From: Sorghum bicolor
Taxonomy: Eukaryota > Streptophyta > Magnoliopsida > Poales > Poaceae
Assembly: GCF_000003195.3 (NCBI RefSeq)
Contig: NC_012870.2
Span: forward strand, 20,142,501 to 20,206,500
Length of the DNA: 64,000 nt
Reading direction: 5' to 3'
The notes beneath the pieces were generated by a model. That model saw nothing but the letters and a program-made list of their open reading frames with translations. It had not been told where the DNA came from and ran no database searches. The position numbers were made by a program, and so were the translations under genes. This document shows positions 23,101 through 35,421 of the stretch, piece by piece; the first letter of the stretch is position 1, and the number at the start of each line of letters is the position of its first letter.

Positions 23101-26100
23101 TGCTGGAGGAACACTCTGAAATAACAAACAATGAAACAACAATATGTAAGGACACAACTATATATTTTAATAAACCAACAGGTTGTTCAAACTATATATT
23201 TGAATGAACCAACAGATTGTTCACTAGGACAGACGCTTTCATCTACTTGACTATAACTTCCAGTATTTATGGTTTCCGCTAAAGGCCAGCAAAGCAAAAC
23301 TTAGATGAACTAGTAGTGTAACAATACCACTATATAGAACCCAGCACAGACGCAAAATAAGTCACAGCCAAATGAAATTCATAAATTCATGATACTAGGT
23401 CGGTAAATATATATGTTTCTCATATGGCATCAAATTAGCTATTTAATATATATTCATATAAAGATGTAAAAGTCAACTATTGCATCAATACTTTTAGGCC
23501 CCGAATTACAAGCTAACTATTATAGGTAGTAGTATATAGCAACAGGTAACTAATTTGTGAAATTAGTGCACTCTCACCTGCAGCAACATGGATGCTTTAG
23601 CACAGATGATACCTCCAGGGGCTCCAAAAGCAGTTGCAGGATTGCTACCGCTCCTAATCTTCTTCGAGTTGCAAGCAATGATAACATCTTCTATGCCATC
23701 TCCAGCCATAATGGACCAACCATCATCATTGAAACCACTTATAGCATCATTAAAACCTCTAGAAGTGAATAAGATTGATGTTATAATAAACAGCATGCTC
23801 CTCCCAAAGAAAGGTGCTGAGGATGCAAGAGTAATAATATCGTTATCTAAGACTCACCTACTCAGCCTCTGACTAAATGTTCGTAGAACAGCTGGTTGCC
23901 TCCCCATAGCATATACAACCTCTCCACTTGTTTCTTGAGCAATTTGTCTGAGGTGCCGTAGCGCCTTGATAGCAACAAACAGTGTAAATTACATAGGCAA
24001 ATTATCATTTTTAATACCTCCTAGGAGGTAATAGGAGAAATAAGGAAAATAGCTTCCTGTTAGATCTAATATATATGCATGACCTAACTAACCTATTTGA
24101 TATAATGTGACATGTGTATGAGATCTAAAGTAGTTTCTAACATGTTTATTTTTGTAACATGAAAAAAATAAGTAGTGACTTAGTCATAACAATTTTTATA
24201 CAGGAAAACTAACGTGATCTGCAATGATTTTTTCAGCAGTGATCCACAACAAAGGGAAGAAACTGGTACAGTTCTGAACTTCTGATCACGAGTTCAGGAG
24301 TAGAAATGAAATTGGCTTAGTACTTTTGTCAGATTCCAGCTTTAGTACTCAAACATGATTCAAGTCAGTGCAAAACATATAGTTATCTGAGGACCTATGC
24401 GCTCATCATGCAAACCAAACGAAGGAGGGGGGGTTTCTTTTTTTTCTTTACCTGATCATGGCCGTGTTTGGGACCACGATGTAGCAGCGCACTTTTCGGT
24501 ATCCAAACTGCGGCCAATAGCTCGCAGCACAAAAAAAAATGCGACCGATAGTGTATTCTTGCGGTCGCTGTGTCTACCGCAGTTGAAATAATCAAATAAT
24601 CATTTGTACTGCAGGGCATTTGGCATGACTGTTTCTGATTCTTGCGGTCAGCAGTCCAGGAATCCGATTATAATCAGTTCCAAACGTGCCCCATTCAGAG
24701 CAAACAGGGAGGGGACCAAAAAAATGTATTTTAGACCTATGTGCGCTCATCATGCTGTGATCCTAGGAATTTATTTTTCTTTGCCTGATTATTTAGTTGT
24801 TCCATATTTTCTAAAAGTTAAGGGCTGTTTTTTTTAGGTCTTACCTCCTAAGGAGGTAACCAGATTACCGTAGCAAGGCCTAAATCCACCACTCCAAAAA
24901 TGCAAATAAGAGGTACTTGTATAGACAACAGCAAACATAAACCATAGATGGTCGTGTTTTCTCCAGGAGAGTAGCTCCCACAGTGTTAATGAATGATAAA
25001 TCAAACACCACATACTTCAGGTCCCTGAATCATCTCAAACTCCACATACTATTACATAAATTTATTATACAATATAAATTGGTTTAAGAGTTATCAGAAA
25101 GGTGGACATTTTTTATACATGCTACAAATTATATTATGGAATGTCAGATATAACTGTTGATATGGAAAGGTTGCAATAACTCACTGCGGTTGTCATCTTC
25201 TGAGCAACTACCCGGGACGACTCATAGAGGGGGCGAAGAACTTCAGGAACACTCCAAGCCTGTAAAAGTACAGTCACACTGAATTGGTAACTAGATGAAG
25301 GAAATTTAACATCAGTGTAACAAGCATGTAGAATTTGGGAATCATACGTCAAGGTCGAGATGGTCCACTATTCGCACAATCGAGCCGCCACCCTCACATT
25401 GGCGAACTAAATAGCCACTAGGAAGCATCTCGGCTCTTACAAACTGTTGTGCTGTGGCAGCGCTTTGACCATCTCCAGAACCACTTAAAGATCTCTCACA
25501 AACCTGAAACATACAGGAACACACACAAAGTAAACAATAATTCATTTCAGCAATTTACCTTGTTAATAAGTCAAGCAAAAACAAAGTGTTCAAATCTATA
25601 CGCACCACAAGACTGCCATCCTCCATAGTGGTTGTGTACCTCAGTGTCCAAAAGTCCCGTGCAGGAACTAAAGTAGTAGGAGCATACATCTGAAGGAAAA
25701 CCAAAAAACTACATATAAGAGCGCTATTATTCTTTAACAAATGGAATGATCAGCGAAATATAGCTAACCTGCATGTAAACAAGTTCAATGGTCCCACCAT
25801 TTCCAGCTGGTAACATTGTAAAGACTTCAAGACTCCGACAATCACGGAACCAAGATGGGCGGTCTTTCAAGATTTCTACAATCTATCAAGCAAACAATCA
25901 TAAGAAACCTCCAGATAATTTACAGACTGTATGTCCAAAAAGTTTCAGAAAATGTTGATCAATGTTCAACATGGCAAGTTAGTTATTATAAACAGAATAT
26001 TTGGTAAAGAATACTTTGATGTGGCACCTAAGCCACCAGTTTTAATGATGTTAATTGAATAATCAAGCACAGACACAATCTTAACCTTAACCTACACATA

Positions 26101-27713
26101 TTGCTTAATTTGCGTTGACGTACTTAAAACCTCTCTAAGTCTTCTCTTATATAATTCTAGATAAAGCTGAGTTGTAGCTTTGGAATATTATCATCTGTAC
26201 CACCGCCTGAGGTACACCTTTCATCTATACCACCAGCCTTTCTCAATGACTTGTAGACCAGACCCACGTCTCATTGGATAGCTTGGTGGTGTTGATGAAG
26301 AGTGCACTGTGCACCTCAAACAGTGGTATGGATGAAAAATCCCTATAGCTTAATACAGGTACAAGAGTTTCAATTCGTATTCATGAAACCAACAGCAGAA
26401 ACTCTTGAGGTAATAGTAAGTTCTGAACAAAGTGCTGAAGCATAAGCTACCTTTGTTGGTTCTAGGTTCACCAGACCACAGGCACGGGCAGCAACACCAC
26501 GGCCACCATGTGAAATGGTCACAATACCAAAAGAATCCGGACCAGGCTAATCACAGAAAAGAGACGTAAGAATGTTTCAATCAACTTAATTTATATGCCA
26601 GAGCATGGAACATTGGAACATCTAAAGTTATCAATCCACCTTCATCCCAGGCATTTGGACCCAATCAATAGCAGTCCCTGTAGCCTTTGAGAGGAACTCT
26701 GTCAAGGTCTCCTCTGCAATTGAAAGGAGCCTGGCCCAAAAGGGGAAAAGGATTAGTATAAACAGTATGTTATTAAATTCTATTAAAGTCAGAAAGTTTC
26801 ACAGCAAGCTTTGGTTCTTTACCCTGATGGGTTACTCGCATCCCTTAGGTTTGCAGGAGCGGTCACATTTGAATCACAGCTGGCATCATTTGCCAATGAC
26901 GGCTGTAAGCAGTTTGATGGTATCAGAGGACAGAGGAGAAAAACAATAGGCAGCAATGGCCATGCAGATATGCAAAACAAATGTTGAGATATAGCTTCTG
27001 GTTAACAAAACCAGGGCTTACATTCTGTAGCTGCTGCTTCATGTACGCATTCTCGTGAACCAGCTGGGAAACCTGCTTCTGCAATCGCTCATTCTCCTCC
27101 ATGAGAAGCTTGTTCATTGCGGTCAATTTTCTGTTCACGGCTTGGAGCCTCGAAGACTCCTTCCGCTGCTTATCACGGCACCTAACACCATGAAAGAATG
27201 GACGCCGAATTCAGCTAAGAGCGGACAATGCACAGGACTGGCAAATTCAAGACAAACTTCGTTTTCGCCATTTGCTCAGAATAGCATGGAACAGACTTTC
27301 AGGTTTGCACAATCCCCACCCCCCCCCCCCCCCCCCCCCCCCATCTGGGGGTCGTTCATGCTAAATTTCCACGACATATAGAAACAAAAGGATTCATCAA
27401 GATTCACTTCCTCGAAGATAAAGTAAGTTCCAACAGATTTGCTGACTGGTTGACAGAAGACGGTGGGCGCTCACCTCCGGTTCTGGAACCAGACTTTAAT
27501 CTGCTTGGGCTCGATGTTTGAGAGGATGGGGCACTCGCGTAGCAGCTGCTGCCTTCGCGCGGAGCTGGGCTTGGGGCACTCAGCGTACACCCGCTCCAGC
27601 GTCTCCACCTGCTCCGGCGTGTACCGCACATACTTGCCCGTGTCCATCCCGCCCTTCTCGTACCCGCCGCCGCCATCGCTGCTCCCGCTCCGCATCGCTA
27701 CGGCTGCTGCCAT
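20195..27713 (-). CDS. HOX9: Class III HD-ZIP transcription factor (REVOLUTA/HOX9-HOX10 type), 18 exons
   Basis: This nuclear regulator of leaf polarity, meristems and vasculature appears intact, 838 residues. Exons in transcript order are 27475-27713, 27022-27181, 26823-26902, 26640-26730, 26451-26546, 25769-25882, 25606-25689, 25348-25503, 25185-25259, 23858-23964, 23578-23758, 22927-23115, 22073-22153, 21664-21798, 21114-21439, 20738-20843, 20429-20578 and 20195-20341. All borders are GT-AG and the frame is kept throughout. Domains are a homeodomain (residues about 27-87, IEPKQIKVWFQNRR), a leucine zipper (about 90-133, LLMEENERLQKQVSQLV), START (about 160-380) and a MEKHLA end from about 690 to the terminal NWSFV. 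Eighteen exons and about 840 residues are normal for the class. The start is the ATG before AAAVAMRSG. The HOX9 symbol rests on my memory of rice, where HOX9 neighbours ARF22; HOX10 is the close alternative. Confidence 0.95.
22300..22750. other. GC-richer block inside intron 12 of the HD-ZIP III gene
   Basis: The block is richer in G and C than the surrounding AT-rich intron and contains repeated GGTG and ACACA words. It looks like inserted DNA, but no terminal repeats are clear and no coding is supported. Confidence 0.3.
24461..24692. mobile_element. MITE inside intron 9 of the HD-ZIP III gene
   Basis: Ends GGCCGTGTTTGGGACC and GTTCCAAACGTGCCCC form imperfect inverted repeats about 230 bp apart inside the largest intron (23965-25184). 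The superfamily is not assigned. Confidence 0.55.
26537..26650 (-). promoter_or_regulatory. miR165/166 target site split by an intron
   Basis: Exon 4 ends at 26640 with TGGGATGAAG and exon 5 starts at 26546 with CCTGGTCCGG. Splicing out 26547-26639 joins them into the START-domain site complementary to miR166. The site therefore exists only in spliced mRNA, as is known for plant HD-ZIP III genes. Confidence 0.93.
27319..27342. repeat. Poly-C tract (24 C) in intron 1
   Basis: An uninterrupted run of C in intron 1 of the HD-ZIP III gene (G on the transcribed sense strand). Its exact length may be affected by sequencing. Confidence 0.9.
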
Positions 27714-28700
27714 TGTTGCCGGCCGCCGAGCACCACCGAAAGAAAAAGCTCCAACACGCAGCCGTCCTCTCCGCCTCCGACCACCACTTCCCTTCGCACC
27801 TTCAATTCCACCCTCTCACAGCGATCAAAACCTGCGAGATTGCAACGAAATCGGTGTCCGAAATGATTTAACCTGAAAAAAAAATGCCGGCGATTAACAA
27901 CCCTCCCTCCAACCATCAGGCAAAGAAACGTAGAAAAGCACGCAAAGGAGTCAGCTTTTGGCTTGAAACCGAGGAGGGAAAAGGGCGGCCACTGCAGAAA
28001 CAGAATCACGCAAATGTGGCCGATTAGCCGCGGCGGGAACAGGGGACCGGGGAGACGACGCTGGAACCACACGATTCCGCAACGCAAAACGAGATTGCAG
28101 GCCACAGAGAAATCTTTAACGCGCAACATGAGCGGCAGTTCAAATCCGCATTTTTTTTTAATCCCACCCATGTTTCCCACGCAAGAGCAGATAAAAGCTC
28201 AGTGAAAAGATCGCTTGACAGAGTCGCAAGAAATCCCGAAACCAAAAAGAATCGCAAGAACACGCAATGGCTCACCGCAGAGGTACGCGAAACGGGGCTC
28301 TGAGGAATGACGTTGTCACCTGTTCAGCTTTCCGCGCGCGCAATCGCAACCGAGAGATGCACGGGCACCGTCGCCAGCTACTGACCGGCGTCACAGCGTA
28401 CCCCCGAGCAAACCGCCCGCCGCGGTGGTGCCCGGAATCTCGGCCATCGGCTGGAAAACACGCGCGCACCCGCCCAGCGACGCCTCCCAGAACCAGCAGT
28501 GCTCGCTCGCGCGCCGGGTTGCCGGATCCTGTCGAAACAGAAGGAGACGGCAGACGAGGAACCACCCAGCAGCGGGTTCAGGAGGAGGAGAGAGAGAGGA
28601 GAGGAGACAGGAGCCGAGCCGCCGAGAGCGGCAAAAGGCGACAGCTTTAAAGACGAGCTAGAGAGAGAGAGAGAGAGAATGGCAGCACTGCAACGAGCTA
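27714..28700 (-). promoter_or_regulatory. 5' leader of the HD-ZIP III gene with a probable leader intron
   Basis: On the minus strand, a donor GTGAGC at 28275 and an acceptor TTTCAG at 27873 bracket a likely 403-bp leader intron; the exon next to the start would be 27714-27872. A (GA)n stretch at about 28658-28678 reads as CT-repeat in the sense direction, typical of plant leaders. The transcription start is not located. Confidence 0.5.
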
Positions 28701-28746
28701 CTCCTAGCTAGCAGCAGCTGCCTAGCACGTCTACTGTGGCGCACGG

Positions 28747-28988
28747 GGTCTTGTTTAGATGCGAAAAGATTTCGGATTTCGGTACTGTAGCACTTTCGTT
28801 TGTTTGTGACAAATATTATCCAATTATAGATTAAGTAGGATCAAAAGATTCGTCTCGCGATTTCCAGCTAAACTGTGTAATTAGTTTTTGCTTTCGTCTA
28901 TATTTAATGCTTTATACATGTGCCGCAAGATTCGATGTGACGGGAAATCTTGAAAACTTTTTGCTTTTTGGGTGAACTAAACAAGGCC
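28747..28988 (+). mobile_element. GGCCTTGTTTAG-family MITE, just upstream of the HD-ZIP III leader
   Basis: Ends GGTCTTGTTTAG and CTAAACAAGGCC. It holds the family core GTAGCACTTTCG, AATTAGTTTTT and GATTCGATGTGACGG. Confidence 0.85.
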
Positions 28989-29289
28989 TTGAAGAGGTTG
29001 TGAGGACGGGGGAGGGCGGAAGAAGGCCACACGCCCACGAGAGCAGCTGGACTCGGTGCACGTACCCCCCGAAGCTGGGCTGGGAGTGGGGCCCGCGGAC
29101 AGAAGTGTAGCAGCCGCAACGCGAGCTACTGTTTCGCTGAAAAGACGTCATTATTTTGTCCGTGACATTGCAATGTCGCGTGAGTCGTGACCCTGGCCAC
29201 TACTACCGATTACTCGCTCTTTTAAAATTATATATATATAGGAATATGTTGTTTTGTCTTTATAGATAAATTATTTCATTATAAATTTA
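28989..29289. other. Short intergenic stretch, nothing recognised
   Basis: GC-rich half followed by an AT-rich half with a short TA run at 29228-29240. No gene. Confidence 0.3.
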
Positions 29290-29522
29290 GGCCTTATTTA
29301 TTTCGCAAAATTTTTGGTTTTTTTGCTACTGTAGCACTTTCGTTTTTATTTAACAAACATTATCCAATCACAGAGTAACTAGGCTCAAAAGATTCATCTC
29401 ACAAATTACAGGTAAAATGTGCAATTAGTTTTTATTTTCGTCTAAAATTAATGCTGCATGCATGCGACCAAAGATTCGATGTGACGGAAAATCTTGAAAA
29501 TTTTTGCGAACTAAACAAGGCT
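29290..29522 (+). mobile_element. GGCCTTGTTTAG-family MITE with TTA duplication
   Basis: Full family core between GGCCTTATTTAT and AACTAAACAAGGCT, flanked by TTA at 29287-29289 and 29523-29525. Confidence 0.87.
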
Positions 29523-30078
29523 TTAAATATAATACATATTTAAGTGTATAATACGAATTATATATCTAAAAATTAAAATACTTTATGATCTAGTATAATG
29601 GAGAGAGTGTTACATGTTATTACGATCTATTTATAACCTAGAAATATTTATAGGAATCACACAGAAGTTATATAGAATAAAAATGTAGGAACAGCCACAT
29701 TTAAAATGGTTTTTTTTGTGTGAAAAAATGTAAATATAGAGCAAGATTAGTAGGAAAAGAAAAAGACATTCACCACATATCTGGCGGTTTCTACTTTGAA
29801 AATGTATGAATTATTATCTAGTTCCAAAACAATATTTTTAGAGGTTATTCATTACCTGTCGAACTTGTCAGTCATTTAGCAGTATTTTTTCTCCTACAAT
29901 AAATTAAAAAATAATATTTTTAGGTATAACTTTTCAGACAAGTGAGCAGGCTATCAATCGTCCAATGGAGAGATAAAGGATAACTTGTAGGAGTAGTTCG
30001 TAGGTCTTAAAAGCTTGTTATTATATCCTTGAAAAACACCTCTTGATTCAGCATAGTGATGTAACAAAAAATCAATCA
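29523..30078. other. AT-rich intergenic DNA, nothing recognised
   Basis: No coding or repeat structure that I can support. Confidence 0.3.
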
Positions 30079-30323
30079 GGGCCTTGTTTAGTTCCGAAAA
30101 GTTAAAAATTTTCGGTACTGTAGCACTTTCGTTTGTTTGTGACAAATATTATCCAATCATGGACTAACTAGGATGAAAAGATTCGTCTCGTGATTTACAA
30201 CTAAACTGTGTAATTAGTTTTTGTTTTCGTCTATATTTAATGTTTCATGCATGTGCCATAAAATTCGATGTGACGAGAAATCTTCAAAACTTTTTGGTTT
30301 TCAGGGTGAACTAAACAAGGCCC
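30079..30323 (+). mobile_element. GGCCTTGTTTAG-family MITE, well preserved
   Basis: Inverted ends GGGCCTTGTTTAGTTC and GAACTAAACAAGGCCC are perfect, with the complete family core. It is a good reference copy for the family. Confidence 0.9.
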
Positions 30324-30984
30324 AAGGTGATAATGGGGTCAATCAGCAAGAGTTTTTTTTTTATTCAAAAATCAGGAAGAGTTGAAGAAAAAAAATGAGC
30401 ATGCCAAAGGAGGGAGGCCACAGGAAGCAAGACGAAATGAGGATAAGGGGGGGGGGGTTTAATTCTCTTCTTTTGCCAAAAAAAAAATTCCTGTTTTAAC
30501 TTGTCTTTTGGCAAAATGAATCTAAATGCTATGGTCAAAAAAGAGCAAAACTTGGATTGCTATTTTGGTATTTGAGACCCAAGAGGTCTAAAACTGGGCA
30601 AAAACGTCATGAGCGTGCGTGCTTTGTTTATATGATTAAAGTTTTACTATGTATTTAAACACCGAGATGTAAACTTTGAATGAGCAAAAGATTAGGACCA
30701 AAAGTTTGCTATTCCAAACAGTAACAGAGACGGAAAAAAATAGGTGTGACGGAGTTTACAAAAGGACAAACATATGGGCTTGTATAACGCATTATGTATT
30801 TTATGTGTATTTACTGTTATATAATACATATATTAAGTATTTTATACAAAATTTAGGTATGGCAGCTGCCAAACCTCGTGAAATACCTGCCTCCGCTGCT
30901 TGAGCCTGTCGTTGTTGTTGAGCAACAGAATGCAACACGTGGAGAAGGGATGACGGGCGCCAAGTGCTCCGATAGCTCGAGCAC
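30324..30984. other. Intergenic DNA with homopolymer runs, nothing recognised
   Basis: Contains a G run at about 30449-30458 and A-rich runs. Open frames are short and AT-rich. Confidence 0.3.
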
Positions 30985-31242
30985 CACTTTGTTTGTTTGT
31001 GGCTAACTTATAGTAGGCTGTAAGCTGGCTAAATGCTGATGTGGAGAAAAGAAGGGAGGAGAGAGAGGAGAAGCAGCCTGTAAAGCTTACAGCCAGCTTA
31101 GACACAAAAACCAAGAAACTTTGTGAGAGAGATAAGTGGGCCATGTATTAATAGTGAATAGCTAACTATTGTATGGGTGGGCTGTAAGAAGGCTGTAAAG
31201 AACCTTACAGCCAGCAAGTGGACTGTATTATTAAACTTGCTC
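30985..31242. mobile_element. Probable MITE ending in TTAAACTTGCTC
   Basis: The right end GGACTGTATTATTAAACTTGCTC-like sequence (here at about 31220-31242) followed by TAA, and repeated GGCTGTAAG and CTTACAGCC words inside, resemble grass MITEs. The left boundary is uncertain. Confidence 0.45.
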
Positions 31243-31246
31243 TAAC

Positions 31247-31388
31247 TAGGTTTAAGAGATTCATTCCGTAGATTCCGACCAAACTGTGCAATTAGTTTTT
31301 ATTTTTTATATTTAATACTTTATGCATGTGTTTAAATAAGAATTTTTAAAAAAAATTTGGATTTTTATGCGTGAGTAAACAAAGCCTT
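31247..31388 (+). mobile_element. Truncated GGCCTTGTTTAG-family MITE
   Basis: Only the half from ACTAGGTTTAAGAGATTC to AGTAAACAAAGCC remains; the left half has been lost. Confidence 0.65.
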
Positions 31389-31649
31389 TCTTTGATTTGA
31401 CAAGAGTCTGTGGTGGCCGGTGGGGTCTGGGTCGTTGCCACGCGAATTGCGAGCGAGGTCCCCACCGCTCCGGAAGAGGACGCGACTGCTGAGGCGGCGG
31501 GCGCGCGGGTGGGGCGACCGGGCGACGGAGAGAGCGGCGGAGCGCCCACGGCCCGCACGGCACTGCGTCCGGGTGGTTGCTCGTGCGCCGACCCCGCTCT
31601 CGGTACACCGCCGCGACACCGACAGGCGGCCGAAGCATGGCCACACTTC
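31389..31649. other. GC-rich intergenic island, nothing recognised
   Basis: Very GC-rich with open frames in several registers on both strands, a composition effect. No family match. Confidence 0.35.
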
Positions 31650-31847
31650 GGCGTTGTTTAGTTCCAAAAAATTTTATAAAATTTTTACTAAATATTGACA
31701 AAATAAAAACTAATTACACAGTTTGGTCGGAATTGATGAGACGAATCTTTTGAGCCTAGTTAGCCTATGATTGGACAATATTTATCAAATACAAATGAAA
31801 TTGATACTATTCATATTTTGCAAAATATTTTGGAACTAAACAAGACC
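31650..31847 (-). mobile_element. GGCCTTGTTTAG-family MITE, diverged
   Basis: The reverse-orientation core CAGTTTGGTCGGAATTGATG and GACGAATCTTTTGAGCC lies between GGCGTTGTTTAGTTCC and GGAACTAAACAAGACC. Confidence 0.8.
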
Positions 31848-32137
31848 TCTGGGGCCTGGAGTTCTGGACTCTGGAGCGCTCCATTGGCCGCCGGCCAGTC
31901 TACGCGCGTGGCGCGCCCTGCCGCGGCAGTAAAAATTGATTACTCCTACACCTTTCTGGCCCTAGGGCTACCGCCTACCGGAACGGACCAGTCGGAGGGT
32001 CGGTGCCCGGAGGGCTGGCATGCACAGCCGTCGGCTCGCGGCGTTGCTGCGCGCCTGCGCTGGCCGCTGGTGCCTGCGGCAGGTCCAGCCGTCTTGGTTG
32101 GTTACCAAAGATTTGACAAAGATACGTGTACTCATTT

Positions 32138-32139
<2 letters not shown>
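31848..32139. other. Intergenic DNA, nothing recognised
   Basis: GC-rich with no recognisable gene; it ends at the first (TA)n array. Confidence 0.3.

Positions 32140-32184
<45 letters not shown>
32140..32184. repeat. (TA)n microsatellite, left of the micron-like element
   Basis: About 22 TA units without interruption. Confidence 0.95.
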
Positions 32185-32630
<446 letters not shown>

Positions 32631-32654
32631 CCACATTTGGTGAAGCTTATAGAA

Positions 32655-32889
32655 CTAGATCCAAAAAGTTTTTGGCTTTTGACATTTTAGCACTTTCGTT
32701 TTTATTTGACAAACATTGTTCAATCATAAAGTAACTAGGCTTAAAAGATTCGTTTCGCGATTTACAGATAAACTGTGCAATTAGTTTTTTGTTTTCATCT
32801 ATATTTAATGCTCTATGCATATGCCACAAGATTCAATGTGACGGAGAATTTTGAAAAGTTTTTGGTTTTTAGGTGAACTAAACAAAGCG
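32655..32889 (+). mobile_element. GGCCTTGTTTAG-family MITE, left end degraded
   Basis: The family core and the right end GTGAACTAAACAAAGC are present. The left end is worn. Confidence 0.8.
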
Positions 32890-32974
32890 TAACTAACTAA
32901 TGATGTTTATTTGGTGTCATAAATATTAGTAGACTTTTATATAGACTTTGTTAGACTTAAAATTATTTGACTTA

Positions 32975-33281
32975 GGCCCTGTCATCGAATCTTTGACACA
33001 TACACTGAGTATTAAATATAAGTGAAAAAACTAATTACGCAGTTTAGTTGTAATTCTTAGATGAATCTTTTGAAGCCAATTAGTCCATGATTAGTCATAA
33101 TTGCTACAGCAACTCACGTATGCTAATGATACATTATTTAGACTTAATAAACTTGTCTCATAATTTCTAATTAAGCTATGTAATTTATTTTTTTATTAAA
33201 TCCAAAAAATTGTTTCTCACATCCTTCCAACGCATCCTATATGACACTCAAAAAATTTTATTTCACGAACTAAACAAGGCC
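32975..33281 (-). mobile_element. GGCCTTGTTTAG-family MITE, 307 bp, with TTA duplication
   Basis: Ends GGCCCTGTCATCG and CGAACTAAACAAGGCC, flanked by TTA at 32972-32974 and 33282-33284. The interior (33100-33240) differs from other copies. Confidence 0.8.
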
Positions 33282-33544
33282 TTATCCATTGCATTTCCGA
33301 GGGATGTTTTTTTAAAAAAGAAATATTGTACGATATAGACACTCGTCATAGTCACACATATGAATATAGGTACGCACATATACACTCTACTCCTATAAAC
33401 TTCTATAAAAAGATTGAAACTGAGCTGATAGATATTGAACTGACGAAACCACCACAAGCATCTTGCTATTGACGAGTATATCACCTACCAACAAAAGAAC
33501 ATCATTAAATTTTGAACTTAGGGATAAAAAGAATTTGTACGTTA

Positions 33545-33890
33545 GAGCATCTCCAAGGGACTTTGCAAATGAATTTTGCATTTGGTGTTGTTTGCAAAGT
33601 CCCAAACTTATTTGTAAAGTTTAAAAATAGTCCAACTCCAAGGGATTTTACATTTAGACTTGGCAAACCCAAAGGGGGAGGGGGGGCGGGGGGACGGAGT
33701 CCGACGTGGAAGACCGAAATTGTAGATGCAAAGTGGTGAGAAAGTTTGCATATATGCAAAGACTCAACCTCTATTTGCAAAGTTAACCAAATTGCAAATC
33801 TTGTTTGCAAAACCATTGGAGAGGTATTTTCTACTCTTTTTTGCAAATAGGGCAATGCAAAGTTTGTTTGCAAAGCCTTTGGAGATGCTC
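33545..33890. mobile_element. Harbinger-like MITE with TTA duplication
   Basis: Inverted ends GAGCATCTCCAAGGGACTTTGC-type (left) and CAAAGCCTTTGGAGATGCTC (right), flanked by TTA at 33542-33544 and 33891-33893. It is 346 bp long, with a GC-rich G-run island in the middle. Confidence 0.87.
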
Positions 33891-34192
33891 TTATAGATTT
33901 GATGCATCAAATGTGGTATACTGATAAATTTTTATAGGGTAAACCAAAAGGCAACTAAACTCTTAGCTCGGCTAAGTTTTGGCAACTAAATATTAGCCAT
34001 CGCGAGTGAGGTTCTAATTCATCTCCATAACTCTATCCTCACCGGCCTGCTAAAGTAACTATACATCCCATTTTTAAGGAATCAAACTTCTAAAGTTATC
34101 AATACTAGTATCTCATAATTATATTTAGTATAAGTTTTAGCATATTTTTATATATTTAATTAAAGTTAAAAATATTTTTTTAAAACTTGATA
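33891..34192. other. AT-rich intergenic DNA, nothing recognised
   Basis: No gene or repeat structure supported. Confidence 0.3.
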
Positions 34193-34773
34193 CTCCCTCT
34201 GTCCCTAAATAAATTAATTTCTAATATTTGTGCTAGTCAAACTTTTTAAAATTTAAGTAACTTTATCAAAACAGTTATGCCCCGTTTGGCACGGCTTCTC
34301 CCGCGGCTTCAAGAGTCGTTTGAAGCCGTTTTGTGCCAAATGAGGTAAAATAGAATGGCTCCACCAATAAAGTCCCTAAAAACTTGCTCTCACAAAGCTT
34401 TGGGGTGTGAAGGATCCAAAAATAGTGGCTTCTCCCGGCTTCACCTCATCCTACGTGGCGTTTTGTGAGAGCATATTTTAAGGAAAGAGCTGTTTTGTCA
34501 AACAGATTACCAAAATGACTCTAGCTCCACCGATAGAGCTGTTCATGGAGCCAAAGCTCTAAAAAAACAGCTTCACTAGTGAAGTAAAGCCGTGCCGAAG
34601 GAGGCAACATCCATGATACAATATGAGCACCTTATAAAAATATATTTTATGGTAAATCTAATGATAATGATTTTATATCATAAGATATTAATATTTTATT
34701 TTAAAAATCTATTTAAAATTTAAAAATTTGACTTAAGATAACTCTAAAAATCTATTTATTTAAGAACAAAAAG
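34193..34773. mobile_element. Stowaway-like MITE interrupted by another MITE
   Basis: The left end CTCCCTCTGTCCCTAAATAA after TA is typical of Stowaway elements. The other half, from about 34606 to 34773, continues the usual body (CATCCATGATACAATATGAG, TTTGACTTAAGATAAC). The right end is worn. Confidence 0.7.
34279..34605. mobile_element. MITE nested in the Stowaway-like element
   Basis: Ends GCCCCGTTTGGCACGGC and GCCGTGCCGAAGGAGGC are imperfect inverted repeats enclosing 327 bp that splits the Stowaway-like body. The superfamily is not assigned. Confidence 0.7.
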
Positions 34774-35421
34774 TGTACAATTATTTTAGTCTATGTATAC
34801 TACAGTGTCAACATTTTAGCACGAGTTTAGCAATATTTGACATCGGCAGGTCGTAGAAACGATGCTATGCTGCTTTTTTGTTCGAGGTTGCTAGGTGGTA
34901 GAAGCCTCCATAGACAACTCTATCCTTGGGTGGAGCTCCCTGTCGCCGCTTGTTCCTTTCAAACTATATGTCGAATCTACCATTTATATAATAATATTTT
35001 TCTTTTATAATAAATTAACACATGTTATTTTTAGTCATAACTTATTAGTCAAACGAACATGTTGCTGGTAGTGACAGATCAAACCAAACAGCTCTACTAG
35101 CATTGCACACGTATCTACCGTACTAAATCAGTGGCGAGGCCCGAAGACGGGTAAATAACTTTCCTATTGACATCTATTTATCTCTCTAAATCTATATGGG
35201 GCTTCACCACTAGTAATGGTGATTGAAGATCTTCGACCCTTCAATTGTGTTGATCTTGCCTCTTGGAAGCAAACACACTCTCTACTATGGAGGCGTGGCA
35301 AGAACGGTTGCTCCACGTGCTCGGTAACGCCATCCCTAGTTCCCTACACTTCCTTCCACGCCATCGACCCGCGCGGACCCGCCTGTACTCCCTCCGTGTT
35401 AAGAAGTGCAGTACAATTTTA
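34774..35421. other. Intergenic DNA, nothing recognised
   Basis: Short frames only, for example 35216-35422 (68 codons) with no family resemblance. Confidence 0.3.

Noticed and set aside
27698..28180. 160-codon minus-strand frame upstream of the HD-ZIP III start
   Set aside because: It crosses the probable leader intron border and shows no conserved protein. It is best read as leader and intron sequence.
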